Shown piece by piece: positions 43,955 through 52,700 of a DNA stretch of 64,000 nt. Source of the DNA: an uncultured bacterium (GTDB lineage: Bacteria > Bacillota > Bacilli > Lactobacillales > Lactobacillaceae); NCBI GenBank assembly GCA_905214545.1, contig CAJMMO010000001.1, positions 1 to 64,000 on the forward strand. The letters run 5' to 3'. The notes beneath the pieces were generated by a model, which saw only the letters and a program-made list of their open reading frames with translations, was not told the origin of the DNA and ran no database searches. The number at the start of each line of letters is the position of its first letter. Positions within the stretch are counted from its first letter, which is position 1. The translations under genes and the position numbers were made by a program.

Positions 43955-44852
43955 GATTTTAGAGGGTATTTTAAAAAAGCACGGCGGACACGGCGACCCT
44001 GACCTGTTCTTAAAACAGGCCCTAGCCGACCCCGACATCCAGGCCTTTTTACAGGCCCACCCGGAAGTAGACGACCAGATGATCCAAACCAGCGCCGCCA
44101 ACCTCTACACCTTTTACCAGGCAAAGAAAAACCCTGACCAGGTGCTGGCGGGCTATGAGCCGCGCCTGTTTGTCAACGGCCGCAGCATCGACTTGACCTT
44201 TAAGCCGAGCCAGGCCCTGCAGGCTAAGCAGGCCGACCGCCGGCGCCAGCAGCGCTTGGAGCTTATCGCGCTGCCGAAACGCCTGCGCAACGTTACTTTC
44301 AACGACCTGGACATTTCCGAAAGCGACGGCCGCTTCAACGCGATTTCTCGTGCCGTCAAGTTCACTTCCGACTACCAGACCGACAAGCACGCCCGCGGCT
44401 TTTACCTGTCCGGCGACTTCGGCGTCGGCAAGACCATGATCTTGGCCGCCATGGCCAACCGGCTGACAGAGCAGGGCGCGCGCGTAGTATTTTTGCACGT
44501 GCCGACCTTCATTGCCGACTTGACCAAGCACATCCAGGACGGCACGGTCGGCCAGGAGATCGACCGGCTGGCCCAGGCCCCGGTTGTGATCTTCGACGAC
44601 ATCGGCGCCGAAACGCTGAGCCAGTGGTCGCGCGACGACGTCTTGGGCGTGATCTTGCAGCAGCGCATGGACAACGTCTTGCCGACCTTTTTCAGCTCGA
44701 ACTTTGATCAGCAAGCCTTAGAGCGCCACTTCGAAGAAACGCGCGGCAACGTCGACCCGGTCAAAGCCAAGCGCCTGATGCAGCGGGTGGCCTTCTTAGC
44801 GCCCGAGCTGGTCGTTTCGGGCCCCAACCGCCGACTTCAAAATCAGCCTTGA
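43938..44852 (+). CDS. dnaI: Primosomal protein DnaI (helicase loader)
   Basis: AAA+ loader of the replicative helicase. The 304-residue protein has an N-terminal helicase-binding region (1 to about 120; YEPRLFVNGRSIDL is conserved) and an AAA+ domain with Walker A SGDFGVGKT, Walker B VVIFDDIGAE, an SSNF sensor and a C-terminal arginine-rich segment. The whole protein contains no cysteine, so the zinc-binding site described in the B. subtilis DnaI N-domain is not kept. Last gene of the polA-dnaI operon. Confidence 0.94.
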   Translation: MQAINKILEGILKKHGGHGDPDLFLKQALADPDIQAFLQAHPEVDDQMIQTSAANLYTFYQAKKNPDQVLAGYEPRLFVNGRSIDLTFKPSQALQAKQADRRRQQRLELIALPKRLRNVTFNDLDISESDGRFNAISRAVKFTSDYQTDKHARGFYLSGDFGVGKTMILAAMANRLTEQGARVVFLHVPTFIADLTKHIQDGTVGQEIDRLAQAPVVIFDDIGAETLSQWSRDDVLGVILQQRMDNVLPTFFSSNFDQQALERHFEETRGNVDPVKAKRLMQRVAFLAPELVVSGPNRRLQNQP

Positions 44853-45097
44853 CCCCGCAAAGCGAACTAGTATAATAATTGGCGATGAGAACATGATGCT
44901 TTTTTGTTCAGAGAGTCGGGCCTAGTTCTGAAAGCCCGGCAGTAAGAAAAAGCACCCCAATTTCATTTTTAATTATCGTTAATAAAAAAGGCGGGCCGCC
45001 TTTATCCGGCCATAGAGCAAGTCAGGGATTACCCTGACTAAAAATAAGGTGGAACCACGCTAATTGCGTCCTGTCAGTTTGACAGGACGCTTTTTTT
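44849..45097 (+). promoter_or_regulatory. Promoter and T-box leader of thrS
   Basis: TTGACC (44849-44854, overlapping the dnaI stop), 16 bases, TATAAT (44871-44876). The leader has stem I features (AGAGAG, then CAGTAAGAAAAAG), a candidate specifier ACC (Thr) at 44954-44956, T-box AAGGTGGAACCACGC at 45046-45060 and a terminator GCGTCCTGTCA/TGACAGGACGC (45066-45090) with seven T. Uncharged tRNA-Thr should prevent termination. The GGAACCACGC form of the T-box differs by one base from the common GGNACCGCG. Confidence 0.9.
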
Positions 45098-45113
45098 ATT
45101 TTTGGAGGTAAAA

Positions 45114-47045
45114 ATGAGTTTTGCAATTACTTTGCCAGACGGTTCGGTTAAGAACTTTGACCAAGCTGTCAGCGTACAAGAATTAGCCAGCAGCATTGCC
45201 GTTTCTTTAGGCAAGGCCGCTGTCGCAGCTAAAGTCGACGGCCAAGTTGAACCTTTGGACTTCGAATTGAACCACGATGCCAAGGTCGCAATTTTGACCG
45301 ATAAAGACGAAGAAGGCTTGAACGTTTTACGTGCAACCACTGCCTTTGTCTTTGCGGCTGTTGCCAAGAAGAAGTACCCGGAACTGCGCTTTGGCGAACA
45401 CAACGCAGACGCTGACGGCTTTTTTGTAGACACCGACAAGGAAAACCAAATCAAGGTCGGCGAACTGCCAGACTTTGAAAAGGCTGTCCAAAAGGTTGTT
45501 AAAAACGGCGAAGCCATCGAGCACGTCCAAGTTGCCAAGAGCGAACTGGAAGATATCTACAAAGATGACCAATTCAAGCTGGCCCTTTTGAAAGACGAAA
45601 AAGACCCAGTCGACGCCTACAAGCTGGGCAACTTTGTCGACTTCGGCTACGCAGCCTTGCTGCCAAACACCGGCAAGATCAAGCAATTCAAGCTGTTATC
45701 AGTAGCCGGCGCTTACTGGCAAGGCCAATCTTCAAACCCGATGCTGCAACGGATCTTCGGGACTGCCTTCTTTAAGAAGGCCGACTTGGACGCCGACTTG
45801 AAGCGTCGTCAAGAAATCAAGGAACGCGACCACAGAACTATCGGCCGCAACCTGGACCTGTTCTTCGTTGACCCGAAGGTCGGCGCAGGTTTGCCATACT
45901 GGCTGCCAAAAGGCGCTACGATCCGCCGCGTCGTTGAGCGTTACATCATCGACAAGGAAGTTGCCGACGACTACGAGCACGTTTACACCCCAGTTTTGAT
46001 GAACCTGGACGCCTACAAGACTTCCGGCCACTGGGCACACTACCGCGACGACATGTTCCCGCCAATGGACATGGGCGACGGCGAAATGCTGGAACTGCGG
46101 CCAATGAACTGCCCAAGCCACATCCAAATCTACAAGCACCACATCCGTTCCTACCGTGACCTGCCGCTGCGTGTTGCTGAGCTTGGTATGATGCACCGTT
46201 ACGAAAAATCAGGTGCCTTGTCAGGTCTGCAGCGTGTGCGTGAAATGACTCTGAACGACGGCCACACTTTTGTAGCTTTGGACCAAGTGCAGGACGAATT
46301 TGCCAAGATCTTGAAGCTGATCATGGACGTCTACAAGGACTTCGACATCACCGACTACTACTTCAGACTTTCCTACCGTGACCCGAAGAACACTGAAAAG
46401 TACTTCGCAAACGACGAAATGTGGGAACGCAGCCAGAAGATGCTGAAGGGCGCCATGGACGACTTGGGCTTGGACTACGTTGAAGCCGAAGGCGAAGCTG
46501 CCTTCTACGGTCCAAAACTGGACATCCAGACTAAGACTGCTCTGGGCAACGACGAAACCATGTCCACTATCCAGCTGGACTTCATGCTGCCGGAAAGATT
46601 CGGTTTGACTTACGTCGGCAAGGACGGCGAAGAACACAGACCGGTTATGATCCACCGCGGCATCGTCGGCACCATGGAAAGATTCATCGCTTACCTGACT
46701 GAAATCTACAAGGGTGCCTTCCCAACTTGGCTGGCTCCAGTCCAAGCTGAAATCATCCCGGTTAACGAAGACGCTCACGGCGCTTACGCTGAAAAGATCA
46801 AGCGCGAATTGAACAAGCGCGGCTTCAGAGCACAAGTTGACCACAGAAACGAAAAGATGGGCTGGAAGATCCGTGAATCCCAGACCCAAAAGGTTCCTTA
46901 CACTCTGGTTGTCGGCGACGACGAAATGAACGCCGAAGGCGTCAACGTCCGTCCTTACGGTACCGACAAGGAATTGTCAAAGAGCTTGTCCGAATTCATC
47001 GACATGATCGACAAGGACGGCAAGTCTTACTCACGTAAGAACTAA
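45114..47045 (+). CDS. thrS: Threonyl-tRNA synthetase with degenerate editing site
   Basis: Charges tRNA-Thr. The 643-residue protein has a TGS domain (1-62), an N2 editing-like domain (about 65-225), the class II core and an anticodon domain. Core zinc ligands are present: Cys in PMNCPSH, His in LNDGHTF and His in MIHRG. Editing residues are not: aligned with E. coli ThrRS, His73 and His77 (HxxxH) become Ala74 and Phe78, and Cys182 and His186 (CRGPH) become Gly178 and Leu182, although flanking FVD and FKLLSVAGAYW are kept. Clearance of Ser-tRNA-Thr is therefore doubtful. ATG 45114 follows GGAGG; an in-frame TTG 12 bases upstream overlaps that site. Confidence 0.96.
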   Translation: MSFAITLPDGSVKNFDQAVSVQELASSIAVSLGKAAVAAKVDGQVEPLDFELNHDAKVAILTDKDEEGLNVLRATTAFVFAAVAKKKYPELRFGEHNADADGFFVDTDKENQIKVGELPDFEKAVQKVVKNGEAIEHVQVAKSELEDIYKDDQFKLALLKDEKDPVDAYKLGNFVDFGYAALLPNTGKIKQFKLLSVAGAYWQGQSSNPMLQRIFGTAFFKKADLDADLKRRQEIKERDHRTIGRNLDLFFVDPKVGAGLPYWLPKGATIRRVVERYIIDKEVADDYEHVYTPVLMNLDAYKTSGHWAHYRDDMFPPMDMGDGEMLELRPMNCPSHIQIYKHHIRSYRDLPLRVAELGMMHRYEKSGALSGLQRVREMTLNDGHTFVALDQVQDEFAKILKLIMDVYKDFDITDYYFRLSYRDPKNTEKYFANDEMWERSQKMLKGAMDDLGLDYVEAEGEAAFYGPKLDIQTKTALGNDETMSTIQLDFMLPERFGLTYVGKDGEEHRPVMIHRGIVGTMERFIAYLTEIYKGAFPTWLAPVQAEIIPVNEDAHGAYAEKIKRELNKRGFRAQVDHRNEKMGWKIRESQTQKVPYTLVVGDDEMNAEGVNVRPYGTDKELSKSLSEFIDMIDKDGKSYSRKN

Positions 47046-47059
47046 AAATAATTGATAAT

Positions 47060-47092
47060 AAAAGACCGGCTGAATGCGGCTGGTCTTTTTTT
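47060..47092 (+). terminator. Terminator of thrS
   Basis: AAAGACCGGC and GCTGGTCTTT make a ten-base stem (one G-T pair) with an eight-base loop and a T run. Confidence 0.85.
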
Positions 47093-47146
47093 GTGCGTAA
47101 AAATAACTTATGATATAAATCAGATTACGGAGCAGGAGGTATTTGA

Positions 47147-48307
47147 ATGAAAAATACATTTGCAAAAGCAGGCTTGGCTGCGGGCTTGACGGTAGCCGGC
47201 TTGGCCTTGACCAGCCAACAGGTGCAGGCCGCCGATAACGTGCAGGCAGATCACGAGGTGGCAACGGTCACCTACCAAGGCCCGGGCAAGGTCAGACTTT
47301 TGAACGGCCAAGGCGAGTACCAAGACCAATATTTGGATCCAAACACCAGCTGGAAGACCTTTGCGAAAGGCGTTATCCGCCAGCAGACCATGTACAGACT
47401 GGGGACTGACGCCCAGTGGATTCCGGCCCAATACACCGACTTGTCGCAGGACTTGCCGCAAGGCACAACGACGACTGATAAAAATAACAATGCTGGCCAA
47501 ACTAATAATTCGACTAGCAACAATCAAAGCCAAAACACTAACCAAAACACTAATCAAAACAACAGCCAGACGACGACGCCTGACTACAGCCAAAACCAGC
47601 AGGCAGCCAGCCAGCGCGAAAAGGTTTCCGGCTTAGTCCAGGTCTTTGGGAATGACAACGGCACCCAGATCTACAGCTCAGATGGTTCAGCAACGGGCGC
47701 TACGGTTAAGAATCACTCGGTTTGGAAGGCTTTTGAAAAGGCCATGATCGACAACCAATTGATGTACCGCATTGGTTCACAGAGCCAGTGGCTGCCGGCC
47801 CGCAACACTTTGGGCCTGGTACCATACAGCGGCTATTCTTCAGGCTGGGCTTACCCGATTGAGACTGGCCGCAGCACTTTGACGTCGGGCTTTGGCGACC
47901 AGCCGGGCCGCAACTGGCACGACGGGATTGACATTATCCCGAACCACGGCGGCAATGAAGATGTGCGGGCAATCCACGGCGGCACGGTTTACTACATTGG
48001 CCACGAAGGTACGACCCAAAACGACTTGGGCTACTACATCTGCGTGAAGTCACCGGACGGCTACAACACCGTTTACCAGGAATTTGCTTTTTACCCGGAT
48101 GAGGCGGAAGCTGCAATTCACGTGAAGGTGGGCGACGTGGTGGAACCAGGCCAAGTGATTTTGACCTTTATTCCGACGACGCACGTCACGCACGTCCACA
48201 TTGGGGTAACGCAAAGCGAGATTAATGCGGCTGAGCGTTACTGGAACACAGATAATGGGACTTGGCTTGACCCATGGCAGCTGATTGCTTTGTACCAAGG
48301 CAGATAA
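47147..48307 (+). CDS. Exported SLAP-domain M23 peptidase
   Basis: A 386-residue secreted protein: signal peptide (cleavage near VQA-AD, 26-30), a SLAP module at 36-97, a Gln/Asn/Thr-rich linker (about 105-155), a second SLAP-like module at 160-220, and an M23 peptidase domain at about 233-385. Zinc ligands are His258 and Asp262 (HDGID) and His351 in HVH, with His349 as the catalytic base. The usual second catalytic histidine (YxH) is replaced: the segment reads VYQEF. It probably cuts peptidoglycan cross-bridges or acts as a non-catalytic amidase helper. AGGAGG precedes the ATG. Confidence 0.9.
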   Translation: MKNTFAKAGLAAGLTVAGLALTSQQVQAADNVQADHEVATVTYQGPGKVRLLNGQGEYQDQYLDPNTSWKTFAKGVIRQQTMYRLGTDAQWIPAQYTDLSQDLPQGTTTTDKNNNAGQTNNSTSNNQSQNTNQNTNQNNSQTTTPDYSQNQQAASQREKVSGLVQVFGNDNGTQIYSSDGSATGATVKNHSVWKAFEKAMIDNQLMYRIGSQSQWLPARNTLGLVPYSGYSSGWAYPIETGRSTLTSGFGDQPGRNWHDGIDIIPNHGGNEDVRAIHGGTVYYIGHEGTTQNDLGYYICVKSPDGYNTVYQEFAFYPDEAEAAIHVKVGDVVEPGQVILTFIPTTHVTHVHIGVTQSEINAAERYWNTDNGTWLDPWQLIALYQGR

Positions 48308-48356
48308 GACTGCGAAAATTGCTTAAGTAATTAGCTTAATAAGCAACTTATATATA

Positions 48357-48394
48357 GAAAAAACACGACTCAAAATTTGAGCCGTGTTTTTTTA
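48357..48394 (+). terminator. Terminator of the M23 peptidase gene
   Basis: AAAAACACG-ACTCAAA and TTTGAGC-CGTGTTTTT form a long stem with one internal mismatch and a T run. A second, AT-rich inverted repeat (TTGCTTA/TAAGCAA, 48319-48346) precedes it. Confidence 0.88.
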
Positions 48395-48420
48395 TTCCTA
48401 AATAAATATTTGAATAACGA

Positions 48421-48450
48421 TTGTTTATTAGCGACAACTGTGCCTACAAT
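48421..48450 (+). promoter_or_regulatory. Probable promoter of the DUF285 surface protein gene
   Basis: TTGTTT (48421-48426), 18 bases, TACAAT (48445-48450), followed by an AT-rich leader of about 55 bases to the start codon. The match is moderate; nothing else recognisable lies in this gap. Confidence 0.5.
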
Positions 48451-48509
48451 GAAGTTATGAAATATGTTATTTAATTAAAGACGCAGGGCATCTTTTTTAG
48501 GTGAGAATT

Positions 48510-51500
48510 ATGAAAATGAATAAGGAAATTAGACAGCACTTCTCAATCAGGAAACTGAGTGTGGGCGCGGCCAGCGTCTTGATTGGCATCAGTTTTTTAG
48601 GGTATGGTGCACAGACGGTGCACGCTGATGCGACGACACAGGGTGTTATTGAAAAACAGAGCCAAAGTGTTACTGAATCTGACCAAAATGCAGAGCAGAA
48701 GACAGAAGAAACTAAGCCTGTAGAAAATAAGACAGTTAATACTGACACTACTTCTAACAAGAATGTTGTAGAAACTAAGCAGACTACTGACAGTCAAGCT
48801 CCAGCTAAAGAAGTTACTGAAACTAAACCAGTTACAGAAACAAAGCCGGTAACAGAAACTAAACCAGTTACAGACACTAAGACTACTGACAACAAAGCAG
48901 CAGATAGCAAGACAGTTGCTGACAACGAAACTTCTGAAAAGAAGACTGCAGAAGACAAGCCTGCAGACAAAAAGACCGCAGAAAACAAGACTGACAGCAA
49001 GAACCAAAAGCTTGCAGCAGCTCCTAAAGTCGAAAAAGAAAAGGTTGAAAAAGCTGCTGAAACTCCAGCCTGGAACTTGAGCGACTGGGACAAGACCGAA
49101 AACGGCACGGACCTGACCTTAAACAAGTACATCGGCCAAGACGCCGACTCCGTCTACATCCCTAACGCAGCAGACGTTCGCTCCGATTCAAACTACCAAA
49201 ACGTGCAAAAGGTGATCATCACTAAAGATACGATCACCAGCATGGTCGGCAAGACCCACAACCTGACGGTCAGCGGGACCGACGGCGAAAAAGTCTACGC
49301 GCAAGGCGACATGTCCAGCGCCTTTAAGTCAAACGACAATGCCAACTGGCACAAGGTGGACTTAACTAACTTAGACACCAGCGGCGTGACCAACATGTGG
49401 GCCATGTTTGCAAACCAGCATGAATTGACTAGTGTTGGCGACTTATCTGGCTGGGACACCAGCAACGTTTCCAGCATGCACTACATGTTCAACGACTGCG
49501 GCAACTTGACTGGTAAATTAAATCTTTCCGGTTGGGACCTGAAAAAGTTGAACAGCGACAACCCGATTTCTGACATGTTCAACGGCGACAACAAGCTGAC
49601 TGAAATTGATGCCAGCAACTGGCAGCTGGGCAACAACCCGACCCACCTGAACTCGCAGTTTGCAAACTTTCAGGGTCTGCAGTCAGTAGACGTGACGGGT
49701 TGGGACACTAGCCGCGTGACCGACATGAGCAACATGTTCGCTGGTGATAGTTCACTAAAGACGATCAAGGGCATCGGCGGCTTTAACACCTCTAACGTGA
49801 CCAACATGGGCCACATGTTTACTGGCGCCAGCTCCTTAGAATCGCTTGACCTGTCGAACTGGGACACCTCAAAAGTGCAATACATGGACAACATGTTCAA
49901 CGGTGACAGTGCTTTGACTAAAATTATGGGCCTGGGCAATTTGAACATCAGCAGTGTTAGAAACATGAGCAGTATGTTTGCCAACACGCCATCCTTGCAG
50001 GCTTCGATTGCGAACTGGAACATTCCTAGCGGCACGAACACCGACGGCCTGTTCACCAATTCGGGCGTCACTGTCGGCAGCAGCTTTGAGTTTAACAACA
50101 ACACGCTGCGGTCCTACCTGAGCGGCAAGAAGAATGCTACCAGCATTGATGTTTCTAACCTCAATACCAGCCACGTAACCGACATGAGCAACTTGTTCAA
50201 CGGCTTTACTAACGTACAGGAAATTAAGGGCTTGAACACCTGGGACACAAGCAATGTAACTAACATGGGCCACATGTTCACCGGCGACACTGCTTTGAAG
50301 TCGGTTGATTTAAGCAGCTGGAACACTTCCAAAGTTCAATACATGGACAACATGTTTAACGGCAACAAGGCTTTGCAAAGCACCGGCGATCTTTCTAATT
50401 GGGACGTAAGCAATGTCAAGAACATGAGCAACATGTTCACTGACACCTCAGCTTTGCAGGGCACCATCAAGAACTGGAAGATTGACAAGGATGCATACAC
50501 TGCGGGCATGTTTGACCGCTCTGGGCTAACTGCCGGCCAAGGCCTTAAGTTCAATAACGACAGCTTGCGCTCATACTTAAGCAGCAAGAAGGATGCTACG
50601 AGCCTTGATGTCACTGACTTTGACACCACAGACGTGACCCAGATGAATGGCCTGTTCAGCGGCTTTAAGAATCTGAAAACCATTACCGGCCTGAACACTT
50701 GGGACGTAAGCCATGTGACTAACATGAACAATATGTTCAGCTACGACAAGGCTTTGACAACCCTTGATCTGTCCAAGTGGCAGACTTCCAGCTTAACCAA
50801 CATGGGCTGGATGTTTGCCTACGACGATAACTTGACTGCGATCAAAGGCATCGGCGACTTGGATGTTTCGCACGTTACAGACTTCAGCCACATGTTCCAT
50901 GCAGGTGTTGTTCAGGTACAAATGGGGCCTTTTGAGCCAGCAGGCCATTTGGCAACCCTCGACCTTTCTAACTGGGAGGTCGGCAAGGATGTTAAAGCTA
51001 AGACTGCCGGTGCTGCCCCAACTATCGACATGGAAGCCATGTTCTGGGGGCAGAAACACTTAGATTCCGTAGGCAGCTTTGCCAAGTGGGACATGTCTAA
51101 AGTCATCCGGACTAACGACATGTTCAGCTTCTGTCAAAACTTGACCTTCAATGACGCAGCCATGAATAATATGGCCAAATGGAACATGAGTAACGACACC
51201 AGCATGCGGGAAATGTTCCAAGAGATGAACAAGGTCAAAGACCTCAGCTTTATCGCAAACTGGGATGTAAGCAAGGTCCAGGACATGTCCTACCTCTTCA
51301 ACGACGATTACGCTTTGACTAATGTCGGCGATCTGTCCCACTGGAAGACCCAGAATGTCGGGACGGCAACTGGGCAAAACTACAGCTTTGCCATGATGTT
51401 TGCCAACTGTGAGAACTTGACCGAAATCAAGGGCATCGAACACTGGGACTTCAGCAACGCCCACAGCATGCGCAATATGTTTGCCGGTACGCCAAAGCTG

Positions 51501-52514
51501 AGCCGCATCGATTTGAGCCAGGCAACGGCGCCAAAGAATTTGCAAATCGCCGCTTCCATGTTTGAAAGCGCTGGTGCCACCTACATTAATCTGAGCAACT
51601 GGGACTTAAGCCGCTTGCACCTGCTTTACAACAACGGGATGGTGACCCCTGATAATGCAACTGTCTTTGTTGCTTTAGCAAGCATCCCTGCCGGCACCCT
51701 GCGCGGCAGCGACAGAATGTTTGCCAACCTGCTGCACCCGGCAGTCATCGTCTTAAACAACGTCAACATGCCAACCGGCGACAATGAGTTCCAAGTCAGC
51801 GACTTCCAGGGCAGCAAGCCGCTCGTCGTCTTCACCGACAACGCCGACCTGCCTAACTTGAACAAGCAGCAGTGGACCACCGCCAGCGGTCAAACCGTAA
51901 CCGGCCGGCAGAACTCCGACTACCTGACCATCCAAAAAGACGGTAGAACTGCTTTTGTGCCGCTGGACTTCGTTTACAAAGACCAAGCTGCCTTAGACAC
52001 TGCTGTAGCCCAAGCCTTAGCACCATACGGTGAATTGACGCGCACCCGCACCAGAGTCGACAGTCAAACACTTGACCCAGCAGCTTTGACCGCTCTGCAA
52101 GACGTCACCGGGGTCTACGCAAGACCAGCTATCCCTTGGACTCCTCTGACGCCAGCTAAGCCAGTAAATCCAAATACTCCGGACACACCTAATAACCCGG
52201 ATACGCCAGATACCCCGGATAATCCAGACACTCCGGATAAGCCTGATAACCCAGATGCTCCGGACACTCCGACTAAGCCAAGCAAGCCAAATAAGCCTGC
52301 TCAACCAGCTGAAACTAACAAGCCGGCTGTAAAGCAAAATGCTTCTGCTAAAGCAGCTTCAGTTGTCAAAAAGGCCCAGGCCGTCAAGGCAACCAAAGCC
52401 GCATCCCTCCCGCAAACAGGGGACAGCAACTCAAGTAAATTAGGCTTGGCAGCCTTAAGCCTGGCTGGTATCATCAGTCTGTTGGGCTTCGCCGGCCGGC
52501 GCAAGAAAAACTAA
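48510..52514 (+). CDS. LPxTG-anchored surface protein with DUF285 (BspA-like) repeats
   Basis: A 1334-residue wall-anchored protein. Layout: YSIRK-like signal HFSIRKLSVGAASVLIG (residues 10-26), a Thr/Lys/Glu-rich stretch with ETKPVT repeats (about 100-130), then about 20 DUF285 units from about 270 to 1040 with the pattern W-D-x-S-x-V-x-x-M-x-x-M-F, an unassigned region to about 1215, Pro-Asp repeats (PDTPDN, about 1220-1260), and LPQTG at 1300-1304 with hydrophobic tail and RRKKN. Sortase A would couple it to peptidoglycan. Such proteins often bind host or mucus ligands; not proven here. ATG 48510 follows AGGTGA. The gene is AT-richer and less C-ending than its neighbours in its first kilobase. 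Confidence 0.94.
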   Translation: MKMNKEIRQHFSIRKLSVGAASVLIGISFLGYGAQTVHADATTQGVIEKQSQSVTESDQNAEQKTEETKPVENKTVNTDTTSNKNVVETKQTTDSQAPAKEVTETKPVTETKPVTETKPVTDTKTTDNKAADSKTVADNETSEKKTAEDKPADKKTAENKTDSKNQKLAAAPKVEKEKVEKAAETPAWNLSDWDKTENGTDLTLNKYIGQDADSVYIPNAADVRSDSNYQNVQKVIITKDTITSMVGKTHNLTVSGTDGEKVYAQGDMSSAFKSNDNANWHKVDLTNLDTSGVTNMWAMFANQHELTSVGDLSGWDTSNVSSMHYMFNDCGNLTGKLNLSGWDLKKLNSDNPISDMFNGDNKLTEIDASNWQLGNNPTHLNSQFANFQGLQSVDVTGWDTSRVTDMSNMFAGDSSLKTIKGIGGFNTSNVTNMGHMFTGASSLESLDLSNWDTSKVQYMDNMFNGDSALTKIMGLGNLNISSVRNMSSMFANTPSLQASIANWNIPSGTNTDGLFTNSGVTVGSSFEFNNNTLRSYLSGKKNATSIDVSNLNTSHVTDMSNLFNGFTNVQEIKGLNTWDTSNVTNMGHMFTGDTALKSVDLSSWNTSKVQYMDNMFNGNKALQSTGDLSNWDVSNVKNMSNMFTDTSALQGTIKNWKIDKDAYTAGMFDRSGLTAGQGLKFNNDSLRSYLSSKKDATSLDVTDFDTTDVTQMNGLFSGFKNLKTITGLNTWDVSHVTNMNNMFSYDKALTTLDLSKWQTSSLTNMGWMFAYDDNLTAIKGIGDLDVSHVTDFSHMFHAGVVQVQMGPFEPAGHLATLDLSNWEVGKDVKAKTAGAAPTIDMEAMFWGQKHLDSVGSFAKWDMSKVIRTNDMFSFCQNLTFNDAAMNNMAKWNMSNDTSMREMFQEMNKVKDLSFIANWDVSKVQDMSYLFNDDYALTNVGDLSHWKTQNVGTATGQNYSFAMMFANCENLTEIKGIEHWDFSNAHSMRNMFAGTPKLSRIDLSQATAPKNLQIAASMFESAGATYINLSNWDLSRLHLLYNNGMVTPDNATVFVALASIPAGTLRGSDRMFANLLHPAVIVLNNVNMPTGDNEFQVSDFQGSKPLVVFTDNADLPNLNKQQWTTASGQTVTGRQNSDYLTIQKDGRTAFVPLDFVYKDQAALDTAVAQALAPYGELTRTRTRVDSQTLDPAALTALQDVTGVYARPAIPWTPLTPAKPVNPNTPDTPNNPDTPDTPDNPDTPDKPDNPDAPDTPTKPSKPNKPAQPAETNKPAVKQNASAKAASVVKKAQAVKATKAASLPQTGDSNSSKLGLAALSLAGIISLLGFAGRRKKN
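49688..50605 (+). repeat. In-frame 459-base tandem duplication in the surface protein gene
   Basis: Two successive blocks of about 153 codons share their order of units: DTSRVTDMSNMF or NTSHVTDMSNLF, then NTSNVTNMGHMFTG or DTSNVTNMGHMFTG, then DTSKVQYMDNMFNG or NTSKVQYMDNMFNG, then LRSYLSGKKNATS or LRSYLSSKKDATS. The LRSYLS codons start at 50107 and 50566, exactly 459 bases apart. A partial third copy follows to about 50890. The copies have diverged in sequence, so the event is not recent. Confidence 0.75.
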
Positions 52515-52523
52515 ACAAATGCA

Positions 52524-52672
52524 TTGACGGCAAGGCCTGAAACGAGTATCATCTTTAATGTTGAGAACAAGAAGAAGCTGCCCGCTTCTCGCCTAAGTCA
52601 ATGAACCTCTGGGCTAATCGATAATTTCTGTTGATTAAAAGGCGGGTTGTTTGCAATCCGTCTTTTTCTTGT
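52524..52672 (+). promoter_or_regulatory. Promoter and L20-type leader of infC-rpmI-rplT
   Basis: TTGACG (52524-52529), 17 bases, TATCAT (52547-52552) form a strong promoter ten bases after the surface protein stop. The leader is about 150 bases with a terminator at its end: AAAGGCGGGTTG-TTTG-CAATCCGTCTTT (two G-T pairs) and a T run, ending near 52671. In Firmicutes the infC operon leader binds L20 and terminates when L20 is in excess. The RNA fold was not computed, so the L20 class is by position. Confidence 0.7.
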
Positions 52673-52700
52673 CCTCAAATTAACATGGAGGTGAAGACTC

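Noticed and set aside
44049..46889. Long antisense open frames such as 44049-44714 (221 codons) and 46221-46889 (222 codons)
   Set aside because: They lie opposite dnaI and thrS, whose conserved motifs fix the coding strand. GC-rich third positions make stop codons rare on the other strand. They have no family features.
48826..48890. ETKPVT direct repeats as a separate DNA repeat element
   Set aside because: They are in frame within the surface protein and explained by its stalk-like repeat region.
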